From NCBI GenBank assembly GCA_044361315.1, contig JBIKJA010000006.1, forward strand, positions 1 to 64,000: 64,000 nt of DNA. The letters are read 5' to 3'. Shown here in pieces: positions 42,886-51,748 of the stretch. The notes below the pieces were generated by a model. That model had not been told where the DNA came from, made no database searches, and was given only the letters and a program-made list of their open reading frames with translations. The DNA is from Crocinitomix sp044361315. GTDB taxonomy: Bacteria > Bacteroidota > Bacteroidia > Flavobacteriales_D > Crocinitomicaceae. How positions within the stretch are numbered: the first letter of the stretch is position 1; each line of letters opens with the position of its first letter. The position numbers were made by a program, and so were the translations under genes.

Positions 42886-44424
42886 CTATCTTCTTGGAGA
42901 GCCTGACCCTCCACCTGAACCTGATCCACCCGAACTTGAAGATCGACTACTTCCTGATCCTGATGAGCCAGATGAACCGGAAGAACTACTTCTCGAGCTA
43001 GAAGACCCGTTTTGATAGGTACTTCCTCCTGAATTATTTGAGCTATTTGAAGTATTATAAGTTGTACCTCTAGATTCATTCGATGTTGATGTTGTCGTTG
43101 TGGTACCAGAACTAGTTGAACTTTCTGAACTCGAGCTAGTTCCCGAACTGGTCGAGCTGCCTGAATTTCTTACATAGGTCGTTCTGTTCGATTGACTGGA
43201 AGTAGCACTAGATGTTCCTGATCCAGAATTATAGGTTTGACCATTTTGCGTGGTTCTATTATAATTATTTTCTTGATAAGTTGTCGTCGTTCCACTTGTC
43301 GATGTAGATTTTATACCACCATTATTTGTTGAAAATTGATTATTTGCTGCCACATTCGTCGTTTTCACCTCAGATGTTCCAGTTGAAGTTTTTACAATTC
43401 CTGCAGTTCCAACTGTCCCATTGGAAGAAATGACCTCTGTTGTCGAAACTGGATTCCATTCTCTGGTTGTCGTGGTAACTTCAGTCGTTCCCGAACCATT
43501 AGTAATACCCCCTTGATTGTTTCCATTCCCAAGATTTTTTTCTACTCCCAAATCGTTACCATCCAATTTCTGATTTGCTAATTTTGTAACCCCTGTTTTG
43601 AGTGTATTGTCAGTTTTGACAACTCCCAAACCTGAGGTTACTACTGCTTGTTGATCGCTATAAGCTACAAATGGTTTTCCGTTATCTACATCCAAAGGCG
43701 CTTTAACTGTGCTTAAATAAGAGGTTGTGTTGGACGAGCCTGAAGAAATACTTCCTCTGTGTCCGTAAATAACATCTGAATTACCAGAATTATTTCCATT
43801 GTTAACCCCTGAATTCCAACCATTGTTCCAACCATTGTTATTCCATCCATTGTTATTCCATCCATTGTTATTCCATCCATTGTAGCAAAAAGGATCGTTG
43901 TACCAACCATTATAATAAGGGTTATAACCACATCCCCAATTGGAGTAGCCCCAATAGCCATTATATCCATTCCACGGATCATACGCCCAATCACTCCAAT
44001 AACCACCAGTTCCAAAGCCATAGTAATTGTTATAAAAATAAGGGGTGGTATACCAAGGATTAAAGCCATAATAATTGCGGTTTGACCAACCCCAATTATT
44101 ATAATAGATAACAGCTGGGCGATTCCCAAAATGTCCGAAATAAGGATCATAATAACCACCTCCTAAATTATAGTTGGTGATGTAAACATCGCTCGAATTA
44201 TTTGCTGATCGATCGTTTTGATTTGCCCAAAAAATCCCACTGCTATCTACCTCAACATTATAAGCTTCTTTATTATTCTTAATATAATCAGCATAACCGA
44301 GGTCTTCATTTGCGTCCACAGGTTTTTCTACTACGACTTTCGTGTAAACATCATCATACACCTCCTTATTGCTCACGCAGGAGGCGAAGAAGACAACGGG
44401 TAATAAATATTTTAGCGTTTTCAT
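42886..44424 (-). CDS. Repetitive Tyr/Trp/Asn/Gly- and Ser-rich lipoprotein
   Basis: The 512-aa product has a lipobox signal (LLPVVFFASC, Cys near 16), a short charged region (about 17-65), an aromatic region dominated by Tyr, Trp, Asn and Gly (about 85-215) with tandem NNNGW units near 185-205, and a Ser/Thr/Asn/Gly-rich half ending SGGSGSGGGSGSPRR. No catalytic motif. Such low-complexity surface lipoproteins occur in gliding or adhesive Bacteroidota; role unknown. The repeat DNA is a 15-bp unit, three copies at 43832-43876. Confidence 0.75.
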   Translation of the reverse strand: MKTLKYLLPVVFFASCVSNKEVYDDVYTKVVVEKPVDANEDLGYADYIKNNKEAYNVEVDSSGIFWANQNDRSANNSSDVYITNYNLGGGYYDPYFGHFGNRPAVIYYNNWGWSNRNYYGFNPWYTTPYFYNNYYGFGTGGYWSDWAYDPWNGYNGYWGYSNWGCGYNPYYNGWYNDPFCYNGWNNNGWNNNGWNNNGWNNGWNSGVNNGNNSGNSDVIYGHRGSISSGSSNTTSYLSTVKAPLDVDNGKPFVAYSDQQAVVTSGLGVVKTDNTLKTGVTKLANQKLDGNDLGVEKNLGNGNNQGGITNGSGTTEVTTTTREWNPVSTTEVISSNGTVGTAGIVKTSTGTSEVKTTNVAANNQFSTNNGGIKSTSTSGTTTTYQENNYNRTTQNGQTYNSGSGTSSATSSQSNRTTYVRNSGSSTSSGTSSSSESSTSSGTTTTTSTSNESRGTTYNTSNSSNNSGGSTYQNGSSSSRSSSSGSSGSSGSGSSRSSSSGGSGSGGGSGSPRR

Positions 44425-44435
44425 GTTGTTATCGA

Positions 44436-44466
44436 TTGGAATGGATAAAACTTATAATTACATTTG
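44436..44466 (+). promoter_or_regulatory. Promoter of proS
   Basis: TTG at 44436-44438, a 20-nt spacer and TACATTTG at 44459-44466, an exact Bacteroidota consensus. It lies 36 nt before the proS start. Confidence 0.75.
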
Positions 44467-44502
44467 CTTTCGAATTTTAAAGTTACAAAAATTATACCAA
44501 AA

Positions 44503-45981
44503 ATGTCAGAAAAAATCACTTCGCGAAAAGAAGACTATTCAAAATGGTATCTTGATGTTATTAAGGTCTCCGATTTGGCGGAAAACGCAGAGGTTAAGGG
44601 GTGTATGGTGATTAAACCTTACGGTTTTGCCTTGTGGGAAAATATAAAAGATGAATTAGACCGCAGATTCAAAGAAACAGGCCATCAAAACGCCTATTTC
44701 CCTTTGTTGGTGCCAAAAAAATTATTTGAAGCAGAAGAAAAAAATGCGGAAGGATTTGCAAAAGAATGTGCAATTGTTACGCATCACCGCTTAAAAAATG
44801 ATCCAGATAATAAAGGAAAGTTGATTGTTGATCCAACATCAAAACTTGAAGAGGAATTAATAGTTCGCCCAACAAGTGAGGCGATTATTTGGAGTACCTA
44901 TAAAAAATGGATTCAATCTTACCGTGATCTACCTATTTTAATTAATCAATGGGCGAATGTGGTGCGTTGGGAAATGAGAACAAGGTTGTTTTTACGTACA
45001 TCTGAATTTTTATGGCAAGAAGGGCATACTGCTCACGCCACTAAAACAGAGGCAATTGCCGAAGCAGAACAAATGCTAGAAGTGTACGCACAATTTGCTG
45101 AAAATTTCATGGCTATGCCAGTGATTAGAGGAATTAAATCAGAAAGTGAACGCTTTGCAGGGGCGGATGAAACATATACCATCGAAGCCATGATGCAAGA
45201 TGGCAAAGCCTTACAATCTGGAACTTCCCATTTTTTAGGGCAAAATTTCGCCAAAGCATTCGATGTTAAATTTTCCGATCAAACTGGAAAACAAGAATAT
45301 GTATGGGCAACTTCATGGGGAGTGTCTACCCGTTTGATTGGGGCCTTAATTATGTCTCATTCAGATGATTTAGGGTTGGTGTTACCGCCAAAGTTAGCAC
45401 CTATACACGTGGCGATCGTTCCAATTTACAAAGGTGAAGATCAGCTCGCAGTGATTCAAAATAAAATAAATCCTATCATTGCTGCGTTGCGGAAATTAGA
45501 TATTTCGGTAAAATTTGATACGGATGATCAAAAACGACCAGGATGGAAATTCGCTGAATATGAAGCAAAAGGGGTTCCTGTGAGATTAGCAGTTGGAATG
45601 CGGGATTTAGAGCAAAATCAAATTGAAGTTGCGCGCAGAGACACCCAAGAAAAACAAACTATTTCAATCGACTCAGTAGTGGAACATATCCAGCAACTAT
45701 TGATTGACATTCAAGAAAATTTGTATCAGCGAGCGTTGGCAAGACAAGCTGCAAATACTCAGAAAGTTGACACTTACGCCGAATTTAAAGAAAAATTGGA
45801 AAAAGAACCCGGCTTCTTTTTAGCGCATTGGGATGGCACTGCCGAAACGGAAGAACTTATTCAACAAGAAACCAAAGCGACTATTCGTTGTATTCCTTTG
45901 GATGGAGAATTAGAAGAAGGAAAATGTATGGTGACTGGCAAACCATCGACACGACGAGCCATTTTTGCAAAAGCCTATTAA
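44503..45981 (+). CDS. proS: Prolyl-tRNA synthetase, eukaryote/archaea-like type
   Basis: Class II synthetase charging tRNA-Pro. The 492-aa product lacks the bacterial editing insertion. Motifs: YGFALWENIKDELDRRF, VRPTSEAIIWSTYKKWI, WANVVRWEMRTRLFLRTSEFLWQEGHTAH (motif 2), and a C-terminal zinc-like domain ending TGKPSTRRAIFAKAY. The frame is open from 44464, but the start at 44503 (MSEKITSRKEDY) follows the promoter and fits homologues. Confidence 0.95.
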   Translation: MSEKITSRKEDYSKWYLDVIKVSDLAENAEVKGCMVIKPYGFALWENIKDELDRRFKETGHQNAYFPLLVPKKLFEAEEKNAEGFAKECAIVTHHRLKNDPDNKGKLIVDPTSKLEEELIVRPTSEAIIWSTYKKWIQSYRDLPILINQWANVVRWEMRTRLFLRTSEFLWQEGHTAHATKTEAIAEAEQMLEVYAQFAENFMAMPVIRGIKSESERFAGADETYTIEAMMQDGKALQSGTSHFLGQNFAKAFDVKFSDQTGKQEYVWATSWGVSTRLIGALIMSHSDDLGLVLPPKLAPIHVAIVPIYKGEDQLAVIQNKINPIIAALRKLDISVKFDTDDQKRPGWKFAEYEAKGVPVRLAVGMRDLEQNQIEVARRDTQEKQTISIDSVVEHIQQLLIDIQENLYQRALARQAANTQKVDTYAEFKEKLEKEPGFFLAHWDGTAETEELIQQETKATIRCIPLDGELEEGKCMVTGKPSTRRAIFAKAY

Positions 45982-45983
45982 GT

Positions 45984-46688
45984 ATGAAAACGAAAGACAT
46001 CGCTGCTGAATTAAAGAATGATCAAAATTATTTGGTTAATCTATTAAATCATAAGACAAGTTTAAAATTAGATATTTACCAAAATACCATTCAATGGTTT
46101 AATCAATTCAAAATTGAACTGAACAATTGTGTGGATTTGATCAAGAAAGAGGTGAAAGACGAACGAATTCGTTTGCGTGTGGTGGAAGTTGGTGAAACGG
46201 AAACACAGTTATTTATCGGTAGTGACGTCTTAATTTTTAGCATGCACACCAATGTCTTTAAATTGGACAGAGAAAACTACGCCAGTCAAACTTCATACGT
46301 AAAGAAAAATCCAATGAATGCTTATTGCGGGATTATTAATGTGTATGATTTTTTGGCAGATTCGTATGAATTTAATCGTTCGTATGACGTTGGATACTTG
46401 ATCTCGCGGATTTTTATTAACCGTGAAAATCATTTCTTAATGGAAGGAAAGGGAAAACTAGGTTTAGTTTACAAAGATTTCATGCATCAATTACTCACAA
46501 ACGAAATAATTAAGGACATAATTTTGAAAGTAAGTATCCACGGATTAGACTTTGACCTCTTTACGCCACCTTATGAGACCGTTCAAACCGCTACAGTGCA
46601 AGATTTACAAAGCATGAACTACAGCTCTAAACTAAAGACAGGCAAACGATTAGGGTTTAAGTTTGAATCGCAACAAAAGATTACGTAA
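45984..46688 (+). CDS. Conserved hypothetical protein
   Basis: The 234-aa soluble product has no signal peptide; it begins MKTKDIAAELKND and contains IRLRVVEVGETETQLFIGSD, AYCGIINVYDFLADSYEF and ENHFLMEGKGKLGLVY. The frame is open from 45828 inside proS; the ATG 2 nt after the proS stop is used. Its position suggests cotranscription with proS. From memory the family is Bacteroidota-specific and uncharacterised; no function is claimed. Confidence 0.8.
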   Translation: MKTKDIAAELKNDQNYLVNLLNHKTSLKLDIYQNTIQWFNQFKIELNNCVDLIKKEVKDERIRLRVVEVGETETQLFIGSDVLIFSMHTNVFKLDRENYASQTSYVKKNPMNAYCGIINVYDFLADSYEFNRSYDVGYLISRIFINRENHFLMEGKGKLGLVYKDFMHQLLTNEIIKDIILKVSIHGLDFDLFTPPYETVQTATVQDLQSMNYSSKLKTGKRLGFKFESQQKIT

Positions 46689-46706
46689 AAAAAATAATCT
46701 ATTTTT

Positions 46707-46736
46707 TTGTAGTTAGAGAATTTAGAATTATATTTG
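46707..46736 (+). promoter_or_regulatory. Promoter of the tRNA-Glu pair
   Basis: TTG at 46707-46709, a 19-nt spacer and TATATTTG at 46729-46736, an exact consensus match 41 nt before the first tRNA. Confidence 0.75.
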
Positions 46737-46777
46737 CACTCCAATTTTGAAAGTAAGGACTTTTAAATTTGGAAAAT

Positions 46778-46849
46778 GGCCCATTCATCTAGTGGTTAGG
46801 ATGCCAGGTTTTCATCCTGGAAACAGGAGTTCGATTCTCCTATGGGCTA
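46778..46849 (+). tRNA. tRNA-Glu (anticodon TTC), copy 1
   Basis: A 72-nt cloverleaf: acceptor GGCCCAT/ATGGGCT, anticodon stem CCAGG/CCTGG with loop TTTTCAT (anticodon TTC), and a T arm with GGAGTTCGATTCTCC. The 3' CCA is not encoded. Confidence 0.96.
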
Positions 46850-46858
46850 CAAAAAGTG

Positions 46859-46880
46859 AACTGATTAAACGTAATCAGTT
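46859..46880 (+). other. Hairpin in the tRNA spacer
   Basis: AACTGATTA pairs with TAATCAGTT (9 bp, 4-nt loop) between the two tRNA genes, a plausible processing signal. No T-run follows, so it is probably not a terminator. Confidence 0.5.
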
Positions 46881-46894
46881 AAAATAAGTTTAAT

Positions 46895-46966
46895 GGCCCA
46901 TTCATCTAGTGGTTAGGATGCCAGGTTTTCATCCTGGAAACAGGAGTTCGATTCTCCTATGGGCTA
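46895..46966 (+). tRNA. tRNA-Glu (anticodon TTC), copy 2
   Basis: Identical to the first copy over all 72 nt and over the flanking ATGGCC start and CTACAAAAA end, indicating a recent duplication or gene conversion. Confidence 0.96.
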
Positions 46967-47038
46967 CAAAAATTGGTAAAGAAAATAATGACTTTATCAG
47001 GTAAATTGAAAGCAAAATAAAGTTTATACTAAAGAATT

Positions 47039-47290
47039 ATGGCAAATCATAAATCGTCAATTAAAAGAATTAGATCAAATAACGCGAAACGTTTGCGAAA
47101 TAAATATCAGCACAAAACAATGCGTAATGCGGTTAAAGTTCTGAGATCAACTACAGATAAAGCTGAAGCAACAACTTTGCTTCCTAAAGTTTCTTCGTTG
47201 ATTGATAAATTAGCGAAAAGAAGTGTTATCCACAAAAATAAAGCGGGTAACTTGAAATCAAGCTTAACGATACTTGTAAATAAATTATAA
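47039..47290 (+). CDS. rpsT: Small ribosomal subunit protein bS20
   Basis: The 83-aa product begins MANHKSSIKRIRSNNAKRLRN, the classic S20 N-terminus. It binds 16S rRNA in the 30S body. Ends LKSSLTILVNKL. It follows the tRNA pair by 72 nt and may share their transcript. A strong terminator follows. Confidence 0.97.
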   Translation: MANHKSSIKRIRSNNAKRLRNKYQHKTMRNAVKVLRSTTDKAEATTLLPKVSSLIDKLAKRSVIHKNKAGNLKSSLTILVNKL

Positions 47291-47313
47291 TTTATTTTGC
47301 ACCATTTTTAGTT

Positions 47314-47346
47314 AAGGTCTGATGCTCAATGCATCAGACCTTTTTT
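47314..47346 (+). terminator. Rho-independent terminator after rpsT
   Basis: AAGGTCTGATGC pairs with GCATCAGACCTT (12 bp, 5-nt loop), followed by a T-run to 47346. Confidence 0.93.
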
Positions 47347-47367
47347 GAGTTTAGATAGTTACGTTCC

Positions 47368-48033
47368 ATGGAATTTTTTCTTGATCCTTCTTGGCAAAAT
47401 AAATTAACAGACACCCTGTCTCAACCTTATTTTGATTCGTTAAAAAAGAATTTAGCAAAAGCCTATTCAACCGAAGACATTTGGCCCAAAAAAGAAAACA
47501 TCTTTAAGACCTTAAATCTTTGTCCAATCGACTCAGTAAAGGTAGTGATTTTGGGGCAAGATCCATATCCAACTGCTGGACACGCACATGGCTTAAGTTT
47601 TTCTGTCCCCTCCTCAGTTCGACCGCTTCCGAAATCATTGAAAAACATTTATAAAGAACTCGTAGATGATTTGGCTGTAGAAATGCCACAATCGGGAGAT
47701 TTATCGCAGTGGGCAGCACAAGGTGTTTTACTCTTAAATACGGTGTTAACAGTTAAAGCTGGAGCCGCAAATTCACACAAAAATTTGGGTTGGCAAACCT
47801 TTACAGATGAAGTGATTCGAGCAGTTTCTAAAAATTTGAATGGGGTAGTTTTTATATTGTGGGGAGCACCCGCACAAGCCAAAGAAGGATTAATTGACAC
47901 CGCCAAACATCACGTATTAAAAGCCCCGCATCCCTCACCTCTTTCTTCTTACCGAGGATTTTTTGGGTCAAAACCTTTCTCCAAAACAAATGAACTCTTA
48001 GCTTTGCAAGGTAAAAACAGCATCAATTGGTAA
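47368..48033 (+). CDS. ung: Uracil-DNA glycosylase
   Basis: Base-excision repair enzyme removing uracil from DNA, family 1, 221 aa. Motif A GQDPYPTAGHAHGLSFSVP holds the catalytic Asp; motif B HPSPLSSYRGFFG holds the His. The length is normal. It starts soon after a terminator; hemE follows 6 nt downstream. Confidence 0.97.
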   Translation: MEFFLDPSWQNKLTDTLSQPYFDSLKKNLAKAYSTEDIWPKKENIFKTLNLCPIDSVKVVILGQDPYPTAGHAHGLSFSVPSSVRPLPKSLKNIYKELVDDLAVEMPQSGDLSQWAAQGVLLLNTVLTVKAGAANSHKNLGWQTFTDEVIRAVSKNLNGVVFILWGAPAQAKEGLIDTAKHHVLKAPHPSPLSSYRGFFGSKPFSKTNELLALQGKNSINW

Positions 48034-48039
48034 CTAATT

Positions 48040-49077
48040 ATGGATCACTATCAAAATGATTTAATTTTAAGGACGATTCGCGGTGAAAAAACCGAACGTT
48101 TCCCCGTTTGGATAATGCGTCAAGCAGGTCGGATTTTACCTGAGTATAGGGCGTTACGGGCGAGTTTAAGTGGATTCAAGGAGCTTGTCGAAACACCCGC
48201 TTTTGCAGCCGAAGTGACCATTCAGCCAGTGGACCATTTGGGTGTGGATGCAGCCATAATCTTTTCTGATATTTTGGTAATTCCCGAAGCGATGGGCTTA
48301 CCTTATCAAATGGTTGAACAAAAAGGACCTTGGTTTGAAGAAACAATTCGATCCGCGGAAGATATCGGTTTGATTTCTGATACTATTGATGTTTCTGATC
48401 GATTAGGATATGTTTTTGAAGCGATTAAATTGACAAAAAAAGAACTGAATGGACGCGTTCCGCTGATTGGATTTGCTGGAGCACCTTGGACAATTTTTTG
48501 TTATATGGTAGAAGGTCAGGGTTCAAAGACATTTTCGAAGGCAAAAAAGATGATGTACACTCAACCAGCTTTAGCTCATGCCATTTTGGAGAAAATTACT
48601 CGCGTAACGATTACCTATTTAAAACTACAAATTGAAGCGGGTGCGGCGATGGTACAATTGTTTGATTCATGGGCTGGAGTCCTTGATTCTACTAGCTATT
48701 CAGAGTTTGGAACGAAATATGTAAGGAGGATATGTGAAGCAATAAAAGAAGCACCTGTAACCGTTTTCGCAAAAGGAGCGTATTACGCAAGACAAGAGCT
48801 TTCTGAATTAGATTGTGAAACGATTGGATTGGATTGGAACATGGATATTGAAGAAAGTAGGCAAATCATTGGAATGGATAAGACGCTACAAGGTAATTTA
48901 GACCCTTGTGTGTTGTATGCCGACTACGATGTAATTGACATGAAAACAAAAAACTTACTAAAATCGTTTGGTAATCGACGGCATATTGTTAATTTAGGGC
49001 ACGGAGTTTATCCAGACACCGACCCTGACAAGGTTAAATGTTTTATTGAATCGGTAAAATCGCATTCAATTAATTAA
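48040..49077 (+). CDS. hemE: Uroporphyrinogen decarboxylase
   Basis: Converts uroporphyrinogen III to coproporphyrinogen III in haem synthesis; 345 aa. Signatures: FPVWIMRQAGRILPEYR near the N-terminus, GFAGAPWTIFCYMVEG, and VNLGHGVYPDTDPD near the end. It follows ung closely and is likely cotranscribed with it. Confidence 0.97.
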   Translation: MDHYQNDLILRTIRGEKTERFPVWIMRQAGRILPEYRALRASLSGFKELVETPAFAAEVTIQPVDHLGVDAAIIFSDILVIPEAMGLPYQMVEQKGPWFEETIRSAEDIGLISDTIDVSDRLGYVFEAIKLTKKELNGRVPLIGFAGAPWTIFCYMVEGQGSKTFSKAKKMMYTQPALAHAILEKITRVTITYLKLQIEAGAAMVQLFDSWAGVLDSTSYSEFGTKYVRRICEAIKEAPVTVFAKGAYYARQELSELDCETIGLDWNMDIEESRQIIGMDKTLQGNLDPCVLYADYDVIDMKTKNLLKSFGNRRHIVNLGHGVYPDTDPDKVKCFIESVKSHSIN

Positions 49078-49090
49078 AAAAAAGAAGAAA

Positions 49091-50227
49091 ATGAAACGAA
49101 TAATGATTTCTTTTTTAGCGCTAGGAACAGTGCTAAGTGCAAGTGCTCAAGACATGAATAACTTGGTAGAAAATCCGAGTTTTGAGCAAACAGAAGGTAG
49201 AATAAAAAGAGGTGGGGCGATTGCCATTGCGATTGGTTGGATGTCTCCAACAACAGCAGCTGCAGATCTATTTTCCTCAAGTAACAAAGAAGGTTATGGG
49301 ACTCCAAATAACAATTTGGGGATGGAAGAAGCGCAAGATGGTGAAAACTATGCAGGATTTAGAGCGTTCTCTTACAATGACAAAGAGGCTCGAAACTATG
49401 TGTCGTCAAAATTAAAGATGACTATGGTGAAAGATCAAAAATACTGTGTAACATTTTATGTAAATTTGGCTGAAGCATCGAAATATGCTTCAAATAATAT
49501 TGGGATTAATTTTTCTAAAAAACAATACAATATCACCGAGCCAAAAAGTATCATGACCACTACCAGTGTTAGAGATAAAGACAATTTGGTGTATAGTGGA
49601 CAATTTGGATGGGATCAAATTTGCGGTGTCTACAAAGCAGAAGGTGGTGAGAAATTTTTGACCATCGGAAACTTCTCAGCCAATGGCGAAACACAAAACA
49701 CTCGTTTGAAAAAAGGTTCGTTTACTGGAACTGAGGTAGTAAGTGCTTACTATTTCTTAGACAATATCTCGGTGGTTCCCATTGATGACGAATCACAATG
49801 TGAATGCCAAGCTGATGCTGGGAAACCTCAAACAAATTTCATTTACGAAGTTGCTCCCTTAAATATCGAAGGAATGGAACCTGCTCAAGTAGCAAATGGG
49901 ACAACCATTTATTTTGGTTATGGTGATGAGACGTTTACAGAAAACACAAAAGCACATTTAAAAAACATGTTAGATATGCTTTTAGCGAATCCTAGATCTA
50001 AAATTATGATCTCTACCAATTCAGACCTGAGTGAAGCGAAAGATCCAACTTTAGTAGGAATTGGTGAAAAAAGATCAGAAGCGATTAAACTTTATTTTAT
50101 GACAAATGGAATTAGTTATACGCGAATTTTAACGGAAGATTTGAAAGATTCTCGCCCAGCCGATCCCGCAGAAACGGATTTAGCGAAAGCGAAAAATAGA
50201 CGAGTGACGTTTACATACATTCCGTAA
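49091..50227 (+). CDS. OmpA-family outer-membrane protein with N-terminal beta-sandwich domain
   Basis: The 378-aa product has a signal peptide (about 1-19, LSASAQ), then a beta-rich domain of CBM/jelly-roll type (about 20-235, NLVENPSFEQTEG and YYFLDNISVVPID). The C-terminal OmpA-like region (about 265-378) has THLKNMLDMLLAN-like helices, ISTNSDLSEAK, IGEKRSEAIKLYF and NRRVTFTYIP. The NSD and RR positions correspond to the peptidoglycan-binding loop of the family. Cell-wall tethering is likely. A palindromic terminator follows. Confidence 0.82.
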   Translation: MKRIMISFLALGTVLSASAQDMNNLVENPSFEQTEGRIKRGGAIAIAIGWMSPTTAAADLFSSSNKEGYGTPNNNLGMEEAQDGENYAGFRAFSYNDKEARNYVSSKLKMTMVKDQKYCVTFYVNLAEASKYASNNIGINFSKKQYNITEPKSIMTTTSVRDKDNLVYSGQFGWDQICGVYKAEGGEKFLTIGNFSANGETQNTRLKKGSFTGTEVVSAYYFLDNISVVPIDDESQCECQADAGKPQTNFIYEVAPLNIEGMEPAQVANGTTIYFGYGDETFTENTKAHLKNMLDMLLANPRSKIMISTNSDLSEAKDPTLVGIGEKRSEAIKLYFMTNGISYTRILTEDLKDSRPADPAETDLAKAKNRRVTFTYIP

Positions 50228-50246
50228 TTGAAAAAAAACTTTATGG

Positions 50247-50280
50247 AACCCTGCTTTGAAATTTCAAAGCAGGGTTTTTT
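50247..50280 (+). terminator. Rho-independent terminator
   Basis: A perfect palindrome (arms 50247-50261 and 50262-50276; in practice a 13-bp stem with a tight loop) followed by a T-run. Confidence 0.92.
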
Positions 50281-50364
50281 ATTTCATTAAAATCGTTCAA
50301 TTGCATATTTTTTTGCACTTTTGTTTGCTAGTGTAAAACCAACTTGAAACCAAAATAAATTAAG

Positions 50365-51687
50365 ATGCTACAAAAAGGTGATAAAAAGACAATGAATGCT
50401 TGGGCATTTTATGATTGGGCAAATTCAGTTTATCCTTTAGTAATTTCTACTGCTATTTTTCCAATTTTTTTCGAATCGGTGACGAGCACAAAGGATGTTG
50501 AGGGGAATGTGATTTCAGACCTCGTTAATTTTTGGGGAATTGAAATTAAAAATACTGTTCTTTATTCATACGTAGTTGCCGCCTCGTTCTTGATGGTGTG
50601 TGTATTGTCGCCCATTCTTTCTGGTGTGGCCGATTACAGTGGGAGTAAAAAACGATTTCTACAATTTTTCTGCTACTTAGGAGCAATCGCAACAGCGACG
50701 TTGTACTTTTTTGATATGGAGCATATTGAATTGAGCATGCTTTCGATCTTTTTTGCCAGTTTGGGATTTTGGAATAGTCTGGTGTTTTACAATGCTTATT
50801 TGCCCGATGTAGCTTATCCTGAAGATCATGACCGACTAAGCGCCAAAGGTTTTGCGATGGGATATGCAGGCGCATCTATTTTATTGATTGTGTGTTTGGT
50901 CCTCATTCAAACCAAAACAATGCCAGCCAAATATGCATTTGTATTGACTGGAATTTGGTGGATTGCGTTTAGCCAATATACCTACCGCTATTTACCAAAT
51001 TCAACAGCCTCCAACAAAATCACCAAAAAAATTCTTGGGGATGGATTTCGAGAACTACGAAAAGTTGGAAATTTTGTACGCAAAACCGTTAGACTAAAAC
51101 GATTTTTGATTTCTTTTTTCCTTTTTAGCATGGGCGTTCAAACGGTTATGCTGATTGCCGTTTTATTTGCCAAAAAAGAAGTATTTGTTGGGCCAAATGC
51201 AAACGATGCAGGATTAATTATCGCCGTTTTATTGATTCAATTCATTGCGATTCCTGGGGCATTTGCTTTTAGCAGGGGCGCAAAAAAAATTGGGAACATC
51301 AAAGTGCTTGGAATCGCTTTATTTATATGGAGCCTTTGTTGCACCTATGCCTACTTTTTTGTGAAAGATGAATTGAATTTTTACATTTTGGCTTCAATCG
51401 TAGGCTTTGTAATGGGTGGGACACAATCTTTATCCCGATCTACTTACTCTAAATACATTCCAGAGACCAAAGACACGGCCTCTTTTTTCAGCTTTTATGA
51501 CATTACAGAAAAAGTGGGAATTGTATTCGGAATGATTATCGTCGGATTTGTAGAAGCTTATTCTGGAAATATGCGAACTTCCGTTTTGGCTTTAATAACC
51601 TTTTTTGTCCTAGGGTTTGTTGCTCTGTTTTTTATCCCGAAACATGAAAATGAAACCAAGTTAGCGGAGGTACAGTTGAAAGATTAA
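50365..51687 (+). CDS. MFS transporter, UMF1 family
   Basis: The 440-aa, 12-helix membrane protein begins MNAWAFYDWANSVYPLVIST, diagnostic of the UMF1 (Atg22-like) branch of the major facilitator superfamily. Other pieces are ILSGVADYSGSKKRFL and MGGTQSLSRSTYSKYIPE. The substrate is not known; fungal Atg22 relatives export amino acids from vacuoles. Transcribed alone, converging on the metallophosphatase gene. Confidence 0.92.
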   Translation: MLQKGDKKTMNAWAFYDWANSVYPLVISTAIFPIFFESVTSTKDVEGNVISDLVNFWGIEIKNTVLYSYVVAASFLMVCVLSPILSGVADYSGSKKRFLQFFCYLGAIATATLYFFDMEHIELSMLSIFFASLGFWNSLVFYNAYLPDVAYPEDHDRLSAKGFAMGYAGASILLIVCLVLIQTKTMPAKYAFVLTGIWWIAFSQYTYRYLPNSTASNKITKKILGDGFRELRKVGNFVRKTVRLKRFLISFFLFSMGVQTVMLIAVLFAKKEVFVGPNANDAGLIIAVLLIQFIAIPGAFAFSRGAKKIGNIKVLGIALFIWSLCCTYAYFFVKDELNFYILASIVGFVMGGTQSLSRSTYSKYIPETKDTASFFSFYDITEKVGIVFGMIIVGFVEAYSGNMRTSVLALITFFVLGFVALFFIPKHENETKLAEVQLKD

Positions 51688-51748
51688 TTGTGATTTAAAT
51701 ATAAGAAGCATTCCTGATGTCGAGAATTGAGGAGTCGATTTGTTTAAA

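Noticed and set aside
42858..43079. 73-codon minus-strand frame rich in Val and Gln
   Set aside because: It is an alternate frame of the Ser/Gly-rich repeat region of the 42886-44424 lipoprotein.
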